Assembly (NCBI RefSeq): GCF_002198715.1
Contig: NZ_MWLK01000022.1
Coordinates: forward strand, 104,344 to 168,343
Direction of reading: 5' to 3'
DNA from: Rhodomicrobium sp. R_RK_3
GTDB taxonomy: Bacteria > Pseudomonadota > Alphaproteobacteria > Rhizobiales > Rhodomicrobiaceae
Length of the DNA: 64,000 nt
The position numbers and the translations under genes were made by a program. A model generated the notes under the pieces. That model had not been told where the DNA came from. It searched no databases and saw nothing but the letters and a program-made list of their open reading frames with translations. Positions within the stretch are counted from its first letter, which is position 1. Every line of letters starts with the position of its first letter. This document shows positions 35,831 to 45,315 of this stretch, piece after piece.

Positions 35831-36613
35831 ATGAGCCCCGCCACGCAATTCCTCGATGTGACCGTCCCCGGGCGGCCGGACCGCAAGATCGCCTACCGGC
35901 AGGCGCCGGGCGCCCGCGCCGATGCGCCTGGGCTGGTCTGGCTGTCGGGTTTCAAGTCCGACATGGCGAGCACCAAGGTCGCGGCGCTGGCGCCCTGGGC
36001 CGAGGCGCGCGGAGCGGCTTTTCTGCGCTTCGATTATTCGGGGCACGGAGAATCGGGCGGCAGGATCGAGGATTTCACCATCGGCGACTGGCTCGCCGAA
36101 TCGCTGGCCGCCTTCGAGGCTCTGAGCCGCGGGCCGCAGATTCTGGTCGGCTCGAGCATGGGCGGCTGGCTGGCGCTTTTGCTGGCGCGGGCGCTGGTCG
36201 CGCGCGGCGAGGGCACCCGGCTGAAGGCGATCGTGCTGATCGCCCCGGCCTGGGACATGACCGAGGAGCTGATGTGGAAGCGCTTTTCGCCCGAAGCGCG
36301 CGCGACTCTCGAGCGCGACGGCGTCTTCCATCGCCCCTCCGAATATGGCGAGCCCTATGCACTGACCCGCACGCTGATCGAGGAGGGCCGCAATCATTTG
36401 CTGCTGGGGAGCGGATTCGATCCGGGGTGCCCGGTGCGGATTCTGCAGGGCCTGCGCGATGCCGATGTGCCCTGGGAGCACGCCGTACGGCTGGTCGACC
36501 AGCTCGGCGGCGATGATGTGCGGCTGACCCTGGTCAAGGACGCCGAGCACCGGCTGTCGCGCGACCAGGATCTCGCCCTGCTGATGACGATAATTGCGGA
36601 GTTTTTGGCCTAA
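35831..36613 (+). CDS. Alpha/beta hydrolase (ABHD10-like)
   Basis: A 260-residue cytoplasmic hydrolase. GLVWLSGFKSDMASTKVAALAPWAEARGAAFLRFDYSGHGESGG is the common beginning in alphaproteobacterial members; the nucleophile serine is in VGSSMGGWLAL, the acid at GLRDADVPWEHA and the histidine in DAEHRLSR. Mitochondrial ABHD10 hydrolyses acyl-thioesters or glucuronides, so an acyl-protein or small-ester hydrolase is plausible but unproven. Divergent from the glycosyltransferase. Confidence 0.87.
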   Translation: MSPATQFLDVTVPGRPDRKIAYRQAPGARADAPGLVWLSGFKSDMASTKVAALAPWAEARGAAFLRFDYSGHGESGGRIEDFTIGDWLAESLAAFEALSRGPQILVGSSMGGWLALLLARALVARGEGTRLKAIVLIAPAWDMTEELMWKRFSPEARATLERDGVFHRPSEYGEPYALTRTLIEEGRNHLLLGSGFDPGCPVRILQGLRDADVPWEHAVRLVDQLGGDDVRLTLVKDAEHRLSRDQDLALLMTIIAEFLA

Positions 36614-36642
36614 CGGCTCTTGGACATCGCGCGGCATCTCCT

Positions 36643-36757
36643 CGTCATCCCGGACGCCGCGCAGCGGCGAGCCGGGACCCAATCATGCATCCGCCAGCAT
36701 TGCGGCAAGAGGTGAGGCGAGTGGGCCCCGGCTCTGACGGCCGGCCGGGGCGACGGG
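36643..36757. repeat. Dispersed palindromic repeat, family B copy 6
   Basis: GTCATCCCGGACGCCGCGCA and GCGGCGAGCCGGGACCCAAT open the unit; GTGGGCCCCGGCTCTGACGG and CCGGCCGGGGCGACGGG close it. Nearly the same as copy 1 (2.3 kb), including GCGGCAAGAGG(T/C)GAGGCGAG. Confidence 0.75.
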
Positions 36758-36799
36758 ATTAGGGATTGTGCAAAGCTTCGATAAGCGGAGCAGGCTGGA

Positions 36800-37675
36800 T
36801 CATCGCTTCAGCTCAGCCGCCAGCGCGCGCAGGCCCTCGCGGTAGGTCGGGTAGGCGAGCGTGACGCCGAGGTCGCGCTTGATGCGGTCGTTGCGGGCGC
36901 GCTTGCTCTCGGCGTAGAAGCTGCGCGCCATGGGGCTGAGTTCGGCTTGGGCGAAGGGGACAAGCGGCGGCGGCGCGACGCCGAGCAGGTCGGCGGCGTA
37001 GGCGACAACATCCTGCGGCGGCGCCGGTTCGTCATCGGTGACATTGAAGACGCCGACCGCATTGCCGCCCGCGCGGATGCCGGCTTCGACAGTCGCGGCA
37101 ATGTCGGTGCGATGGGTCCGGTTGAAGATCAGGCCGGGCTTCTCGATGCGGCGTTCATGCCCGGCGAGCAGGCGCTCCAGCGCGTTTTGCCCGGGCCCAT
37201 AAATGCCGGCGAGGCGGTAGACCTGCAGCGGTACGCCGAGCGAGGACGCAGACGCGGCCCAGGCAATTTCCGCACCGAGCCGCCACCGGCTCCGGTCGGA
37301 GATCGGCTTGGGGACGGTCGTCTCGTCGACCCAGGCCCCGCCATGGTCGCCATAGACGCCGATGGTCGAGAGATAGCCGATCCAGGCAAGGTTCGAGGCA
37401 GCGGCGAGATCGTTCGCATGGTGCCGCAGGACCGGATCGCCATCCGCGCCGGGCGGCGCGGAGAGGAGGAGATGCGTCGCCTGGCGCAGTGCGCCCGCGA
37501 GGGCGGGGGAGGGCGCTTCCCCGTCGAAGGCGATGGCCTCATAGCCCAGCGCCTCGATGGCGCGGACGCCGTCGGCGCCGCGCGCGGTGCCGATGATGCG
37601 CCAGCCCTCGGCCTTCAGATCGGCGGCGATCGCGGTGGCCGAATAGCCGAGACCGATGGCGAGCAGCGTGTTCAT
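36800..37675 (-). CDS. NAD-dependent epimerase/dehydratase-like SDR protein (YeeZ-like)
   Basis: A 291-residue atypical short-chain dehydrogenase with MNTLLAIGLGYSATAIAADLKAEGWRIIGTARG (G-x-G-x-x-A variant of the Rossmann motif), YLSTIGVYGDHGGAWVDETTVPKPISDRSRWRLGAE and GVPLQVYRLAGIYGPGQNALERL. The family includes E. coli YeeZ, whose substrate is unknown. The Tyr-x3-Lys catalytic pair of classical SDRs is not obvious, so it may not be an oxidoreductase. It precedes queG on the same strand but a family C repeat lies in between. Confidence 0.85.
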   Translation of the reverse strand: MNTLLAIGLGYSATAIAADLKAEGWRIIGTARGADGVRAIEALGYEAIAFDGEAPSPALAGALRQATHLLLSAPPGADGDPVLRHHANDLAAASNLAWIGYLSTIGVYGDHGGAWVDETTVPKPISDRSRWRLGAEIAWAASASSLGVPLQVYRLAGIYGPGQNALERLLAGHERRIEKPGLIFNRTHRTDIAATVEAGIRAGGNAVGVFNVTDDEPAPPQDVVAYAADLLGVAPPPLVPFAQAELSPMARSFYAESKRARNDRIKRDLGVTLAYPTYREGLRALAAELKR

Positions 37676-37702
37676 GGGGTGGTCTCCTCAGTCACAATTT
37701 TT

Positions 37703-37812
37703 TTGTCATCCCTGCGACAGCGGGGATCCAGGACGCCGCAGCAATCGCGGTTACGGCAGAGCCCCGCCATTGATGTTGCCCTTTACGGGATCCCCGCTGT
37801 CGCGGGGATGAC
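37703..37812. repeat. Dispersed palindromic repeat, family C copy 8, overlapping queG
   Basis: GTCATCCCTGCGACAGCGGG and GATCCAGGACGCCGCAGCAA at the left; CCCTTTACGGGATCCCCGCT and GTCGCGGGGATGACACC at the right. The right half, 37751-37812, is translated as the last 20 or so residues of QueG. Confidence 0.8.
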
Positions 37813-39013
37813 ACCTGGGTGTAGCGGATCCCGTTGTGAATCGACTCTCATCCCAATCCCATTCGCGGCGGACCTCGGCGTCGGTCTCCGCCGGCAGATG
37901 CCGCTCGCGCAGCGCCGCGGCGGCCAGCGGATCGCCATCCAGCAACCGGCGCGCGGCCCAGACCGCCATCGCCCGCACCAGCGGGCTCGGATCGCCGAGC
38001 AAAGCCGTCACCTTCGGCACCAGCGCGGGCTCGCCGGAATTGCCCGCCGCGATCAGCACATTGCGGATGAAGCGGTCGCGCCCAGTGCGCTTGACCGGGG
38101 AGCCGGAGAAGGCGGCGCGAAAGCTTGCATCGTCGAGCGCCAGCAATTCGGAGAGCGGCGCGCCATCGGTCAGGGGGCGAGCCGCGAACTTGGCTTCGCT
38201 CGCCTTGGCGGCAAACTTGTTCCAGGGGCAGACGGCGAGGCAATCGTCGCAGCCATAGATGCGGTTGCCCATCGCCTCGCGGAATTCGCGGCCGATATGG
38301 CCCTTATGCTCGATGGTCAGATAGGAGATGCAGCGGCGGGCATCGAGCCGGTAGGGCGCGGGGAAGGCGCTCGTCGGGCAGATGTCGAGGCAGTTGCGGC
38401 AGGAGCCGCAATGATCGGATTCGGCGCGGTCGGGCGGCAAATCGGCGGTGGTGAAAATGGCGCCGAGGAAGAGCCAGGAGCCGAGCTCGCGCGAGACCAA
38501 ATTGGTGTGCTTGCCCTGCCAGCCGAGACCCGCCGCCTGCGCCAGCGGCTTTTCCATCACCGGCGCGGTATCGACGAAGACTTTGACCTCGGCGCCGCTG
38601 GCGCGATGCAGCCAGCCGGCCAGGATCTTCAGCTTGCCCTTGACGACATCATGATAGTCGCGGCCGCGCGCATAGGCGGAGACGGCGCCGCGCCAGCGCT
38701 GTTCGAGCAGTTTGAGCGGATCGGTTTCCGGCCCGTAATTCAGGCCGAGCATGATGATCGAGCGCGCCTGCGGCCAGAGCGCGGACGGATGGCGGCGGCG
38801 ATGGCTCTCCGCTTCGAGCCAGCTCATGTCGCCATGCATGCCCTCGGCGAGGAAGGCCGCCAGATGCTCGCCCGCCCGGCCGATGCCGTCCGGCCGCGCA
38901 ATGCCGAGCGCGTCGAAACCTTCAACGCCCGCCCGCGCGATGAGGGCGGCCTTCAGGGCGACGGCGTCGGAACGGTTGACAGGCAATGGAACTGAAGCCG
39001 GCCCAAGACTCAA
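37751..39013 (-). CDS. queG: Epoxyqueuosine reductase QueG
   Basis: A 420-residue cobalamin and iron-sulfur enzyme reducing epoxyqueuosine to queuosine in tRNA. It has [28 protein letters not shown]-type core (here [20 protein letters not shown]) and both 4Fe-4S sites: [16 protein letters not shown] and [16 protein letters not shown]. The N-terminus [24 protein letters not shown] is normal. It starts at TTG 39013, overlapping the GST stop codon (TTGA), so it is coupled to that gene. The C-terminus runs into a family C repeat and ends [20 protein letters not shown] plus three residues, a repeat-derived tail absent in typical homologues. Confidence 0.93.
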   Translation of the reverse strand: MSLGPASVPLPVNRSDAVALKAALIARAGVEGFDALGIARPDGIGRAGEHLAAFLAEGMHGDMSWLEAESHRRRHPSALWPQARSIIMLGLNYGPETDPLKLLEQRWRGAVSAYARGRDYHDVVKGKLKILAGWLHRASGAEVKVFVDTAPVMEKPLAQAAGLGWQGKHTNLVSRELGSWLFLGAIFTTADLPPDRAESDHCGSCRNCLDICPTSAFPAPYRLDARRCISYLTIEHKGHIGREFREAMGNRIYGCDDCLAVCPWNKFAAKASEAKFAARPLTDGAPLSELLALDDASFRAAFSGSPVKRTGRDRFIRNVLIAAGNSGEPALVPKVTALLGDPSPLVRAMAVWAARRLLDGDPLAAAALRERHLPAETDAEVRREWDWDESRFTTGSATPRCHPRDSGDPVKGNINGGALP

Positions 39014-39708
39014 AAATCAAGCTCCGCATAGATCTCCGGCGGCGGCACGCCGGGGAGACGGTCGGCCAGCAAGGGGCGGAAGGAAGGCCGCGCTTTCAGT
39101 ACCGTATACCAGGTCTTGGCGCGGGGGAACTCCTCCCAGGGCACTTCGCCGAGATAGTCCAGCACCGAAAAATGCCCGGCCGCGGCGAGATCGGCAAAGC
39201 TCAATTCGTCGCCCGCGAGCCATGGCCGCTTCTCCAGGAGATGGCTGACATAGCTCAGATGATAGCGCAGATTGGCCCGGCCCGCCTTGATGATGTCGGT
39301 GTCGGGCGTGTTGCGGCCGAAATCGGAAAAGCGCTGATAGAGGCGCTCTTCCAGGAAATAGCGGCTGGCTTCCTGGTCCATCTTGACGTGGAACCAGTCG
39401 ACCAGCCGGCGCACCTCCGCCCGCTCGATGGCCGTGCCGGGGAACATCAGATTGCGCGGCGGGCCCTCGCCGTTCAGCTTGCCGTGGGTGTCGCCCAGAT
39501 ATTCCGAGATCGCATAGGCGCCGGCGAGGACGAAACCCTGGCGCTGGGCGAGCACCGGCAGCGTGCCGGCCGGGTTGAGCATCAGGAAATCGCGCCGCCA
39601 GGCCCAGGGCCGCTCATCCTCCAGCTCGACCACCAGACCGCATTCGGCCAGCGCCAGACGGATCGAGCGGGAGAAAGGATCGAGCGAATAATGGATCAGT
39701 CTGAGCAT
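39010..39708 (-). CDS. Glutathione S-transferase family protein
   Basis: A 232-residue GST with an N-terminal thioredoxin-like domain ([34 protein letters not shown], then [29 protein letters not shown] with the glutathione-binding Pro and ER-like S/Y motif) and an all-helical C-terminal domain ([49 protein letters not shown]). Glutathione is made in this organism, as gshB is at 43.8 kb. Its stop overlaps the queG start. The alphaproteobacterial GST-queG pair is a recurring arrangement, though the functional link is not known. Confidence 0.92.
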   Translation of the reverse strand: MLRLIHYSLDPFSRSIRLALAECGLVVELEDERPWAWRRDFLMLNPAGTLPVLAQRQGFVLAGAYAISEYLGDTHGKLNGEGPPRNLMFPGTAIERAEVRRLVDWFHVKMDQEASRYFLEERLYQRFSDFGRNTPDTDIIKAGRANLRYHLSYVSHLLEKRPWLAGDELSFADLAAAGHFSVLDYLGEVPWEEFPRAKTWYTVLKARPSFRPLLADRLPGVPPPEIYAELDF

Positions 39709-39947
39709 TGGTAAAGACGTCCGGCGCCTGGCGCTTGTCGCAATCCGTGAGACTACTTGCTACACTCTATATATTTGAGTCCCGGTTACGGGTCCGTCCT
39801 CATTCCGGCAAAACAAAGGATGTGGTAAACGAACGCATAATCGTTCAGGATTGCGGAAAAATCGCGGTTGTTACGCGAAGACGCTGTTCAACGCAATCGG
39901 ACGGAGACTGTCGAAGGCGCAATTCTACAGTGCGTTGCCGGTCGAGG

Positions 39948-40559
39948 CTACCACATAGTTTTCTTGGCGCGTTCGGGCCAGGCCTTGTCATAGGCCTCGC
40001 CGCCATGCTGGCTGTCGCTCATCGCCGCGATGATCTGACCCATGGTCGGCAGGCTGGACGGGTCGACATGCTTTTCCGGATTCCACAGATTGGAGCGGAT
40101 GATGGCGCGGGCGCATTGGAAATAGACGGCGTCCACGGTGATGACGATCACCGAGCGCGGCGGCTCGCCGTCGACGGCGAAGGAGGCGAGCAGTTCCGGC
40201 TCGATCGCGAGCCGCGCCCGGCCGTTGACGCGCAAGGTCGTGCCCGAGCCGGGGATCAGGAAGAGCAGGCCGACGCGCGGGTCGCGGATGATGTTGCGCA
40301 GCGAATCGACGCGGTTATTGCCGCGCCGGTCCGGCATCATCAGGGTTTTCTCGTCATGGATGCGCAGGAAGCCCGGCAGGTCGCCGCGCGGCGTGCAGTC
40401 GAGCCCCTCGGGGCCGGCCGTCGCCAGCGCGACGAAGGGAGAGGCGGCGATGAAGGCGGCGTAATGCGGCGTGACGCGGTCCGTCTCCTTCACCAGCGAG
40501 GCGGCAACAGGCCGGCCGTAGAGGGCTTCCAGCGCTTCGATCGTGTCGATGGTCTGCAT
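39948..40559 (-). CDS. PPOX-class FMN-dependent flavoprotein
   Basis: A 203-residue split-barrel flavoprotein of the pyridoxamine 5'-phosphate oxidase superfamily. FIAASPFVALATAGPEGLDCTPRGDLPGFLRI, LLMPDRRGNNRVDSLRNIIRDPRVGLLFLIPG (here TLMMPDRRGNNR) and TLRVNGRARL are typical of the MSMEG_1061-type group, where FMN or F420 binds. The substrate is unknown. It lies 35 bases downstream of the ene-reductase gene on the same strand, so the two flavoproteins may be co-transcribed under the ArsR regulator. Confidence 0.85.
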   Translation of the reverse strand: MQTIDTIEALEALYGRPVAASLVKETDRVTPHYAAFIAASPFVALATAGPEGLDCTPRGDLPGFLRIHDEKTLMMPDRRGNNRVDSLRNIIRDPRVGLLFLIPGSGTTLRVNGRARLAIEPELLASFAVDGEPPRSVIVITVDAVYFQCARAIIRSNLWNPEKHVDPSSLPTMGQIIAAMSDSQHGGEAYDKAWPERAKKTMW

Positions 40560-40594
40560 GGGCTCGGCCTGTTGGTTGACGATGACGATCTATC

Positions 40595-41647
40595 TCACGT
40601 CAGGGCAGGATAATCGACATAGCCTTTTTCGCCGCCTGTGTAGAATGTCGCGCTGTCCCATTCGTTGAGCGGGGCGTCCTCGCGCAGGCGGCGGACGAGG
40701 TCGGGATTGGCGATGAAGGCCTTGCCGAAGGCGACGGCATCCGCCTTGCCCGAGGCGATCAGCGCTTCCGCCGCGTCCTTCTTGAAGCGCTCATTGACGA
40801 TATAGACGCCGCCAAAGGCGGATTTCAGGCGGGCGCCGAGACTGTCGTCGGCGAGATGCTCGCGGGCGCAGATGAAGGCCAGCTTGCGCTTGCCGAGCTC
40901 CGTCGCGACGTGGGTGAAGGTGTCCGGCCGGTTGCTGTCGCCCATGGAATGGCTGTCGCCGCGCGGAGCCAGATGCATGCCGACGCGTCCCGCGCCCCAG
41001 ACCGAGATCACCGCGTCGGCCACCTCGAGCATCAGCCGGGCGCGGTTTTCGACCGGGCCGCCATAGCCGTCCTCGCGGTGGTTGGAGATGTCCTGCAGGA
41101 ACTGGTCCAGCAGATAGCCATTGGCGCCGTGGATCTCGACGCCGTCGAAGCCGGCCTCCATGGCGTTCTCGGCGCCGCGCCGGAAGGCCTCGACGATGCC
41201 GGGGATCTCGCCGATCTCGAGCGCGCGCGGCACCGGATAGGGCTGTTCGGGGCGCAGCAGGCTGACATGGCCGTTCGCCGCGATGGCGCTCGGCGCGACC
41301 GGGGGCTCGCCGTTCAGGAAGGTCGGATGCGAAATGCGGCCGACATGCCAGAGCTGCAGCGCGATGCGCCCGCCGCGCGCATGGACGGCGCCGGTGACCA
41401 GCTTCCAGCCCTCCACCTGCTCCTTCGACCAGATGCCCGGCGTGCCGGCATAGCCGACGCCCATCGGCGAGACTGAGGTCGCCTCGGTGAGAATCAGCCC
41501 GGCATCGGCGCGCTGGGCGTAATATTGCGCCATCAGCGCGTTGGGGAGTCTGGCGTCGCCGGCGCGGCTGCGCGTCAGCGGCGCCATGACGATACGGTTG
41601 GGCAGGCGAAACTCGCCCGCCACGATGGGTTCGAATAGAATGCTCAT
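40595..41647 (-). CDS. nemA: Alkene reductase of the Old Yellow Enzyme family
   Basis: A 350-residue FMN-dependent TIM-barrel ene-reductase. LFEPIVAGEFRLPNRIVMAPLTRSRA is the family N-terminus, QLWHVGRISHP the next strand, and EIHGANGYLLDQFLQDISNHREDGYGG the segment with the histidine/asparagine pair that hydrogen-bonds the substrate; RYGGSVENR-like (YGGPVENRARL) follows. It reduces electrophilic alkenes or nitro compounds such as N-ethylmaleimide with NAD(P)H. It is divergent from a small ArsR regulator with a perfect palindrome between them, which suggests induction by reactive electrophiles. Confidence 0.93.
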   Translation of the reverse strand: MSILFEPIVAGEFRLPNRIVMAPLTRSRAGDARLPNALMAQYYAQRADAGLILTEATSVSPMGVGYAGTPGIWSKEQVEGWKLVTGAVHARGGRIALQLWHVGRISHPTFLNGEPPVAPSAIAANGHVSLLRPEQPYPVPRALEIGEIPGIVEAFRRGAENAMEAGFDGVEIHGANGYLLDQFLQDISNHREDGYGGPVENRARLMLEVADAVISVWGAGRVGMHLAPRGDSHSMGDSNRPDTFTHVATELGKRKLAFICAREHLADDSLGARLKSAFGGVYIVNERFKKDAAEALIASGKADAVAFGKAFIANPDLVRRLREDAPLNEWDSATFYTGGEKGYVDYPALT

Positions 41648-41738
41648 GATAGTCGCCCTATATGCGGCCTGCCCGCCGCTGGGATCAAGGAATGGCCGGG
41701 CACTCCATTTGCGATGGCGTCCGGCCGTCCGTTAATCT

Positions 41739-41753
41739 ATGTTCGACGAACAT
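41739..41753. promoter_or_regulatory. Operator between nemA and the ArsR gene
   Basis: A perfect 15-base palindrome, ATGTTCGACGAACAT (7-1-7), sits 23 bases upstream of the regulator start and 92 bases upstream of nemA. Its position and symmetry are what an autoregulating ArsR-family dimer would use to control both genes. Confidence 0.7.
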
Positions 41754-41775
41754 CGAATGAAAGAGGAATTTTCGC

Positions 41776-42111
41776 ATGAAGCAGCTCGAGCATCCCTGTC
41801 AGGAGGCGCTGACTCTGACCGCCGTGCTGGCGGCCCTGAGCGATAGCGTGCGCCTCGACATCGTGCGGGAGCTGGCGGAGTGCGGCGAACGCGGTTCGAG
41901 CGCTTTCGACTGCGACATCGCCAATTCGACGCTCAGCCATCATCTGAAGGTTTTGCGGCTGGCCGGCGTGATCCAGCACCGCAAGGAGGGGACGCGGTGT
42001 TTCGTGTCGCTGCGGCCCTGCATGGAGAGGGCCTTTCCGGGGCTGCTCGCCTCGGTGCTGCGGTTTCATCCGGCGGATGTGCGGGCGGAGGCCGAGGCGC
42101 CGACGGCATAA
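41776..42111 (+). CDS. ArsR family transcriptional regulator
   Basis: A 111-residue winged-helix repressor: LAALSDSVRLDIVRELAECGERG, then the recognition helix region NSTLSHHLKVLRLAGVIQHRKEGTRCFVSLR. There are five cysteines (C8, C36, C46, C75, C82) in a short protein, and no classical arsenic C-V-C motif, so thiol modification by electrophiles or oxidants is a possible sensing mechanism. It is transcribed divergently from nemA across the palindrome at 41739. The effector is inferred from context only. Confidence 0.9.
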   Translation: MKQLEHPCQEALTLTAVLAALSDSVRLDIVRELAECGERGSSAFDCDIANSTLSHHLKVLRLAGVIQHRKEGTRCFVSLRPCMERAFPGLLASVLRFHPADVRAEAEAPTA

Positions 42112-42187
42112 TTAGGCGGCGCCCCGGTATACGGAACCGTTGTCGCGTTCCGTATGCGGCCGCCGGCCGGCTCTCGCGCGCCCAGAC

Positions 42188-43762
42188 TCAGAACGGCGCA
42201 GCCAGAGACGATTCGATCTGCAAGGGCGGCCGGGCATTCTCCCCCAAACCGCCGATGCCGCCGCCGCGATAGGCCAGCGCCTCGGCGACATGCAGATGGC
42301 GCACCCTGGCTTCCCCGTCGAGATCGGCGAGGGTGCGGGCGAGCCGCAAGCTGCGGTGATAGCCGCGCGCGGACATGCCGAATTTCAGCGCCGCCTCCTG
42401 CAGCAGCTTCTGCCCGGCGGCGTCGGGCGTCGCGACCTCGTCCAGCAGGGAGGGCGGGCATTCGGCGTTGGTCCTCGTGCCCGGCGCGATGGCGTCGTAG
42501 CGCTCGAACTGGCGCAGGCGCGCCGCCTCGACGCGGGCGCCGACCTCGCGGCTGCCGTCGCGGGCGGGCGGCTGGGCGAGATCGGCCGCCGTCACCGACG
42601 GCACGGTGATGCGGATGTCGATGCGGTCGAGGATGGGGCCGGAGATGCGGGAGAGATAGCGCTCCTTGCAGTTCTGCCCCTGGCGGCAGGAGAAGCCCGG
42701 CTCGCCGGCATGGCCGCAGCGGCACGGGTTCATGGCGGCGACGAGCTGGATGCGGGTCGGGTAGGAGATGCGGTGATTGGCGCGGGCGATGACGATGGCG
42801 CCGGATTCGAGCGGCTGGCGAAGCGCGTCGATGACCTGCGGGGCGAATTCAGGCAGCTCGTCGAGGAAGAGCACGCCGTGATGGGCGAGGGCGACTTCGC
42901 CGGGCCTCGGTCGTGAGCCGCCGCCGACCAGCGCCGCCATGCTGGCGGAATGGTGCGGAGTGCGGAACGGCCTCACCCTGCTGAGGCGGCCGCCGCCGAG
43001 CTGGCCGGCCATGCTCTGGATCATCGAGATTTCCAGCATCTCCTGCGGCGAGAGCGGCGGCAGCAGGCCGGGCAGGCGCTGGGCGAGCATCGATTTGCCG
43101 GCGCCGGGCGGTCCGGTCATCAGCAGGTGGTGGCCGCCCGCTGCGGCGATCTCGATGGCGCGCTTGGCCATCTCCTGGCCGCGCACATCGCGCAGGTCGA
43201 GCGTTTCCGGCTGGCCGGTGTCGAGTTCGGGGTTCGGCCGGGGCAGGCAGGTCAGGCCCTTGAAATGATTGGCGAGCACCAGGAGATGCGGCGGCGCGAG
43301 GATGGCCATGTCGGGCGAGGCCCAGGCGGCCTCGGGGCCGCAGGCATAGGGACAGATCAAACCCTTGCCCATGGCGTTGGCGCCGATGGCGGCGGGCAGG
43401 CAGCCCGTCACGGCGGCGACCGAGCCGTCGAGGCCCAGCTCGCCGATCACCGCATAATCGGCGACCTCGTCGCCCGGCATGGCGCCGCTCGCCACCATCA
43501 GCCCGACGGCGATCGGCAGGTCGTAATGACTGCCCTCTTTCGGCAGATCGGCGGGCGCGAGATTGACCGTAATGCGCTTGGCCGGCAGCCCGAGACCGAT
43601 GGAGCAGAGCGCGGCCCGCACCCGCTCCCGGCTTTCCGCGACCGCCTTATCCGGCAGGCCGACGATGGAGAAGGAGGGGAGGCCGGGGCCGATCTGCACC
43701 TGCACGTCGACAGGGCGGGCGTCGATCCCCAGAAAGGCCACCGTCGAGACTTGCGCAAACAT
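42188..43762 (-). CDS. YifB/ComM family Mg-chelatase-like AAA ATPase
   Basis: A 524-residue protein with an N-terminal Lon-protease-like domain (FLGIDARPVDVQVQIGPGLPSFSIVGLPDKAVAESRERVRAAL), a Mg-chelatase AAA module with Walker A MTGPPGAGKSMLAQRLPGLLP and Walker B GVLFLDELPEF, and a C-terminal region with a zinc-binding-like cluster (CRCGHAGEPGFSCRQGQNC). In naturally transformable bacteria ComM is a branch-migration helicase that extends heteroduplex during transformation; YifB homologues are otherwise of unknown role. The start may be ATG 43762 or ATG 43777. Upstream and same-strand is gshB. Confidence 0.92.
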   Translation of the reverse strand: MFAQVSTVAFLGIDARPVDVQVQIGPGLPSFSIVGLPDKAVAESRERVRAALCSIGLGLPAKRITVNLAPADLPKEGSHYDLPIAVGLMVASGAMPGDEVADYAVIGELGLDGSVAAVTGCLPAAIGANAMGKGLICPYACGPEAAWASPDMAILAPPHLLVLANHFKGLTCLPRPNPELDTGQPETLDLRDVRGQEMAKRAIEIAAAGGHHLLMTGPPGAGKSMLAQRLPGLLPPLSPQEMLEISMIQSMAGQLGGGRLSRVRPFRTPHHSASMAALVGGGSRPRPGEVALAHHGVLFLDELPEFAPQVIDALRQPLESGAIVIARANHRISYPTRIQLVAAMNPCRCGHAGEPGFSCRQGQNCKERYLSRISGPILDRIDIRITVPSVTAADLAQPPARDGSREVGARVEAARLRQFERYDAIAPGTRTNAECPPSLLDEVATPDAAGQKLLQEAALKFGMSARGYHRSLRLARTLADLDGEARVRHLHVAEALAYRGGGIGGLGENARPPLQIESSLAAPF

Positions 43763-43843
43763 CCGTTCCACCCTCATGCCGGTCGCCGCCGACCAAGATG
43801 GGGCGACCATAGCAGCGGGAACATTGCGCGAACATAAGCAGCA

Positions 43844-44809
43844 TTACGGAGCGGAAGCGGCGGGCCCACCGGCGCGCTTGGCTTCGATCACGTCCCAGAT
43901 CATCGCGGCGATGTCGGGGCCGCCGAACCGTTTCACTTCGCGGATGCCGGTCGGCGAGGTGACGTTGATTTCGGTGAGGAAATCGCCGATCACGTCGATG
44001 CCGGTGAAGATCAGGCCGCGCCGCTTCAGCTCGGGGCCGATGGTGGCGCAGATCACGCGCTCGCGTTCGGTGATGCCGGTCGGCTCGGGGCGGCCGCCGA
44101 CATGCATGTTCGAGCGGGTCTCCTCGGCGGCGGGGATGCGGTTGATGGCCCCGGCGATCTCGCCGTCGACCAGGATGATGCGCTTGTCGCCATTGCGCAC
44201 TTCCGGCTGGTAGCGCTGCACGATGAAGGGTTCGCGGAAGACGCTTTGAAACAGCTCGACCAGCGAGCCGATATTGGTGTCGTCCGGCTGCATCCGGAAG
44301 ACGGCCGCGCCGCCATTGCCGTAAAGCGGCTTCAGGATGATGTCGCGGTGCTCGGCGCGGAAGGCTTTGACGTCCTCGAGCGAGCGGGTGATCAGCGTCG
44401 GCGGCATCAGCTCGGGGAACTGGGTGACGAAGAGCTTTTCCGGCGCGTTGCGGACGCTGGCCGGATCGTTGACCACCAAGACGCCGGGCGAGAGCGCCTC
44501 CAGCAGATGGGTGGTGGTGATGTAGCTCATGTCGAAGGGCGGATCCTGGCGCAGATGCACCACGTCGCAGCCGGCGAGGTCGAGGAGCTGGCGCTCGCCG
44601 AGGCGGTAATGGCTGCCGGCTTCGTCGGCGACCTGGACGGGGCTGGCATGGGCAAGCACGCGCCGGTCGCGCATGAACAGGTCCGGCGGCGTGTAGTAGA
44701 ACTGCTCATGCCCGCGCCGCTGGCCTTCGAGCATCAGGGCAAAAGTGGAATCGCCCTTGATCGCCAGCCTGTCGATCGGGTCCATCTGAAAAGCGACGCG
44801 CAGCGCCAT
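43844..44809 (-). CDS. gshB: Glutathione synthetase
   Basis: A 321-residue ATP-grasp enzyme joining gamma-glutamylcysteine and glycine. It begins [35 protein letters not shown] and contains [60 protein letters not shown] and [19 protein letters not shown], all diagnostic. The ATG at 44809 is preceded by AGGAGACCCCC; an in-frame GTG or ATG further upstream is less likely. It sits in the conserved neighbourhood with yraN, rsmI and the PBP activator. Confidence 0.96.
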   Translation of the reverse strand: MALRVAFQMDPIDRLAIKGDSTFALMLEGQRRGHEQFYYTPPDLFMRDRRVLAHASPVQVADEAGSHYRLGERQLLDLAGCDVVHLRQDPPFDMSYITTTHLLEALSPGVLVVNDPASVRNAPEKLFVTQFPELMPPTLITRSLEDVKAFRAEHRDIILKPLYGNGGAAVFRMQPDDTNIGSLVELFQSVFREPFIVQRYQPEVRNGDKRIILVDGEIAGAINRIPAAEETRSNMHVGGRPEPTGITERERVICATIGPELKRRGLIFTGIDVIGDFLTEINVTSPTGIREVKRFGGPDIAAMIWDVIEAKRAGGPAASAP

Positions 44810-44937
44810 GGGGGTCTCCTGCTTGAGGGCAGACATGCCGGCTCGCCACTTTGCCGGGTGCCAAGTCGAGCGGAGTTAGCGCCTATTGCGGCCAAGGTCC
44901 AGCCGGATATGCGGCAGCGCCGCTTTGACGCCCTCTG

Positions 44938-45315
44938 TCAGAATCCCGGCCGGAAGGCATCGGAGATATATTCGGCCCCGGCCGCCGGCGCGAACAGCAC
45001 GGCGTCGAAGGAAATATCGCGGTCCTGATATTCCGGAAAGCTTTGCAGCCAGTAGCTGGCGGCATCGGCGATGCGGCGCTGCTGGCGCGGGGTGACGGAC
45101 CAGGCGGCGTCATCGCGGCTCCTCCGCGCCTTGACCTCGACAAAGGCCAGATGCGCGCCCCTGGCGGCGACCAGATCGATCTCCCCGGCCGGAGACCGGT
45201 AGCGGCGGCTGAGGATTTCATAGCCGCGCCCGGCGAGCAGGTTTTCGGCGTCCGCCTCGGCCTTGAGGCCCCGGTGATAGGCCTGGATCTTGCCGGCTTT
45301 ACTCAGACTCGTCAC
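44938..45315 (-). CDS. YraN family protein (UPF0102), endonuclease-like fold
   Basis: A 125-residue protein with the restriction-endonuclease-like UPF0102 fold: GLKAEADAENLLAGRGYEILSRRYRSPAGEIDLVAARGAHLAFVEVKAR, in which E, D and E-x-K form the predicted PD-(D/E)xK site (GEIDLV...FVEVKAR). A Holliday-junction resolvase-like role is often suggested from the fold. Its start lies 17 bases inside the rsmI 3' end, so the pair is coupled. The order rsmI-yraN is conserved in proteobacteria. Confidence 0.9.
   Translation of the reverse strand: MTSLSKAGKIQAYHRGLKAEADAENLLAGRGYEILSRRYRSPAGEIDLVAARGAHLAFVEVKARRSRDDAAWSVTPRQQRRIADAASYWLQSFPEYQDRDISFDAVLFAPAAGAEYISDAFRPGF

Noticed and set aside
36947-38995. 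A 682-codon plus-strand frame
   Set aside because: Antisense to the SDR and queG genes; it spans a repeat and has no family.
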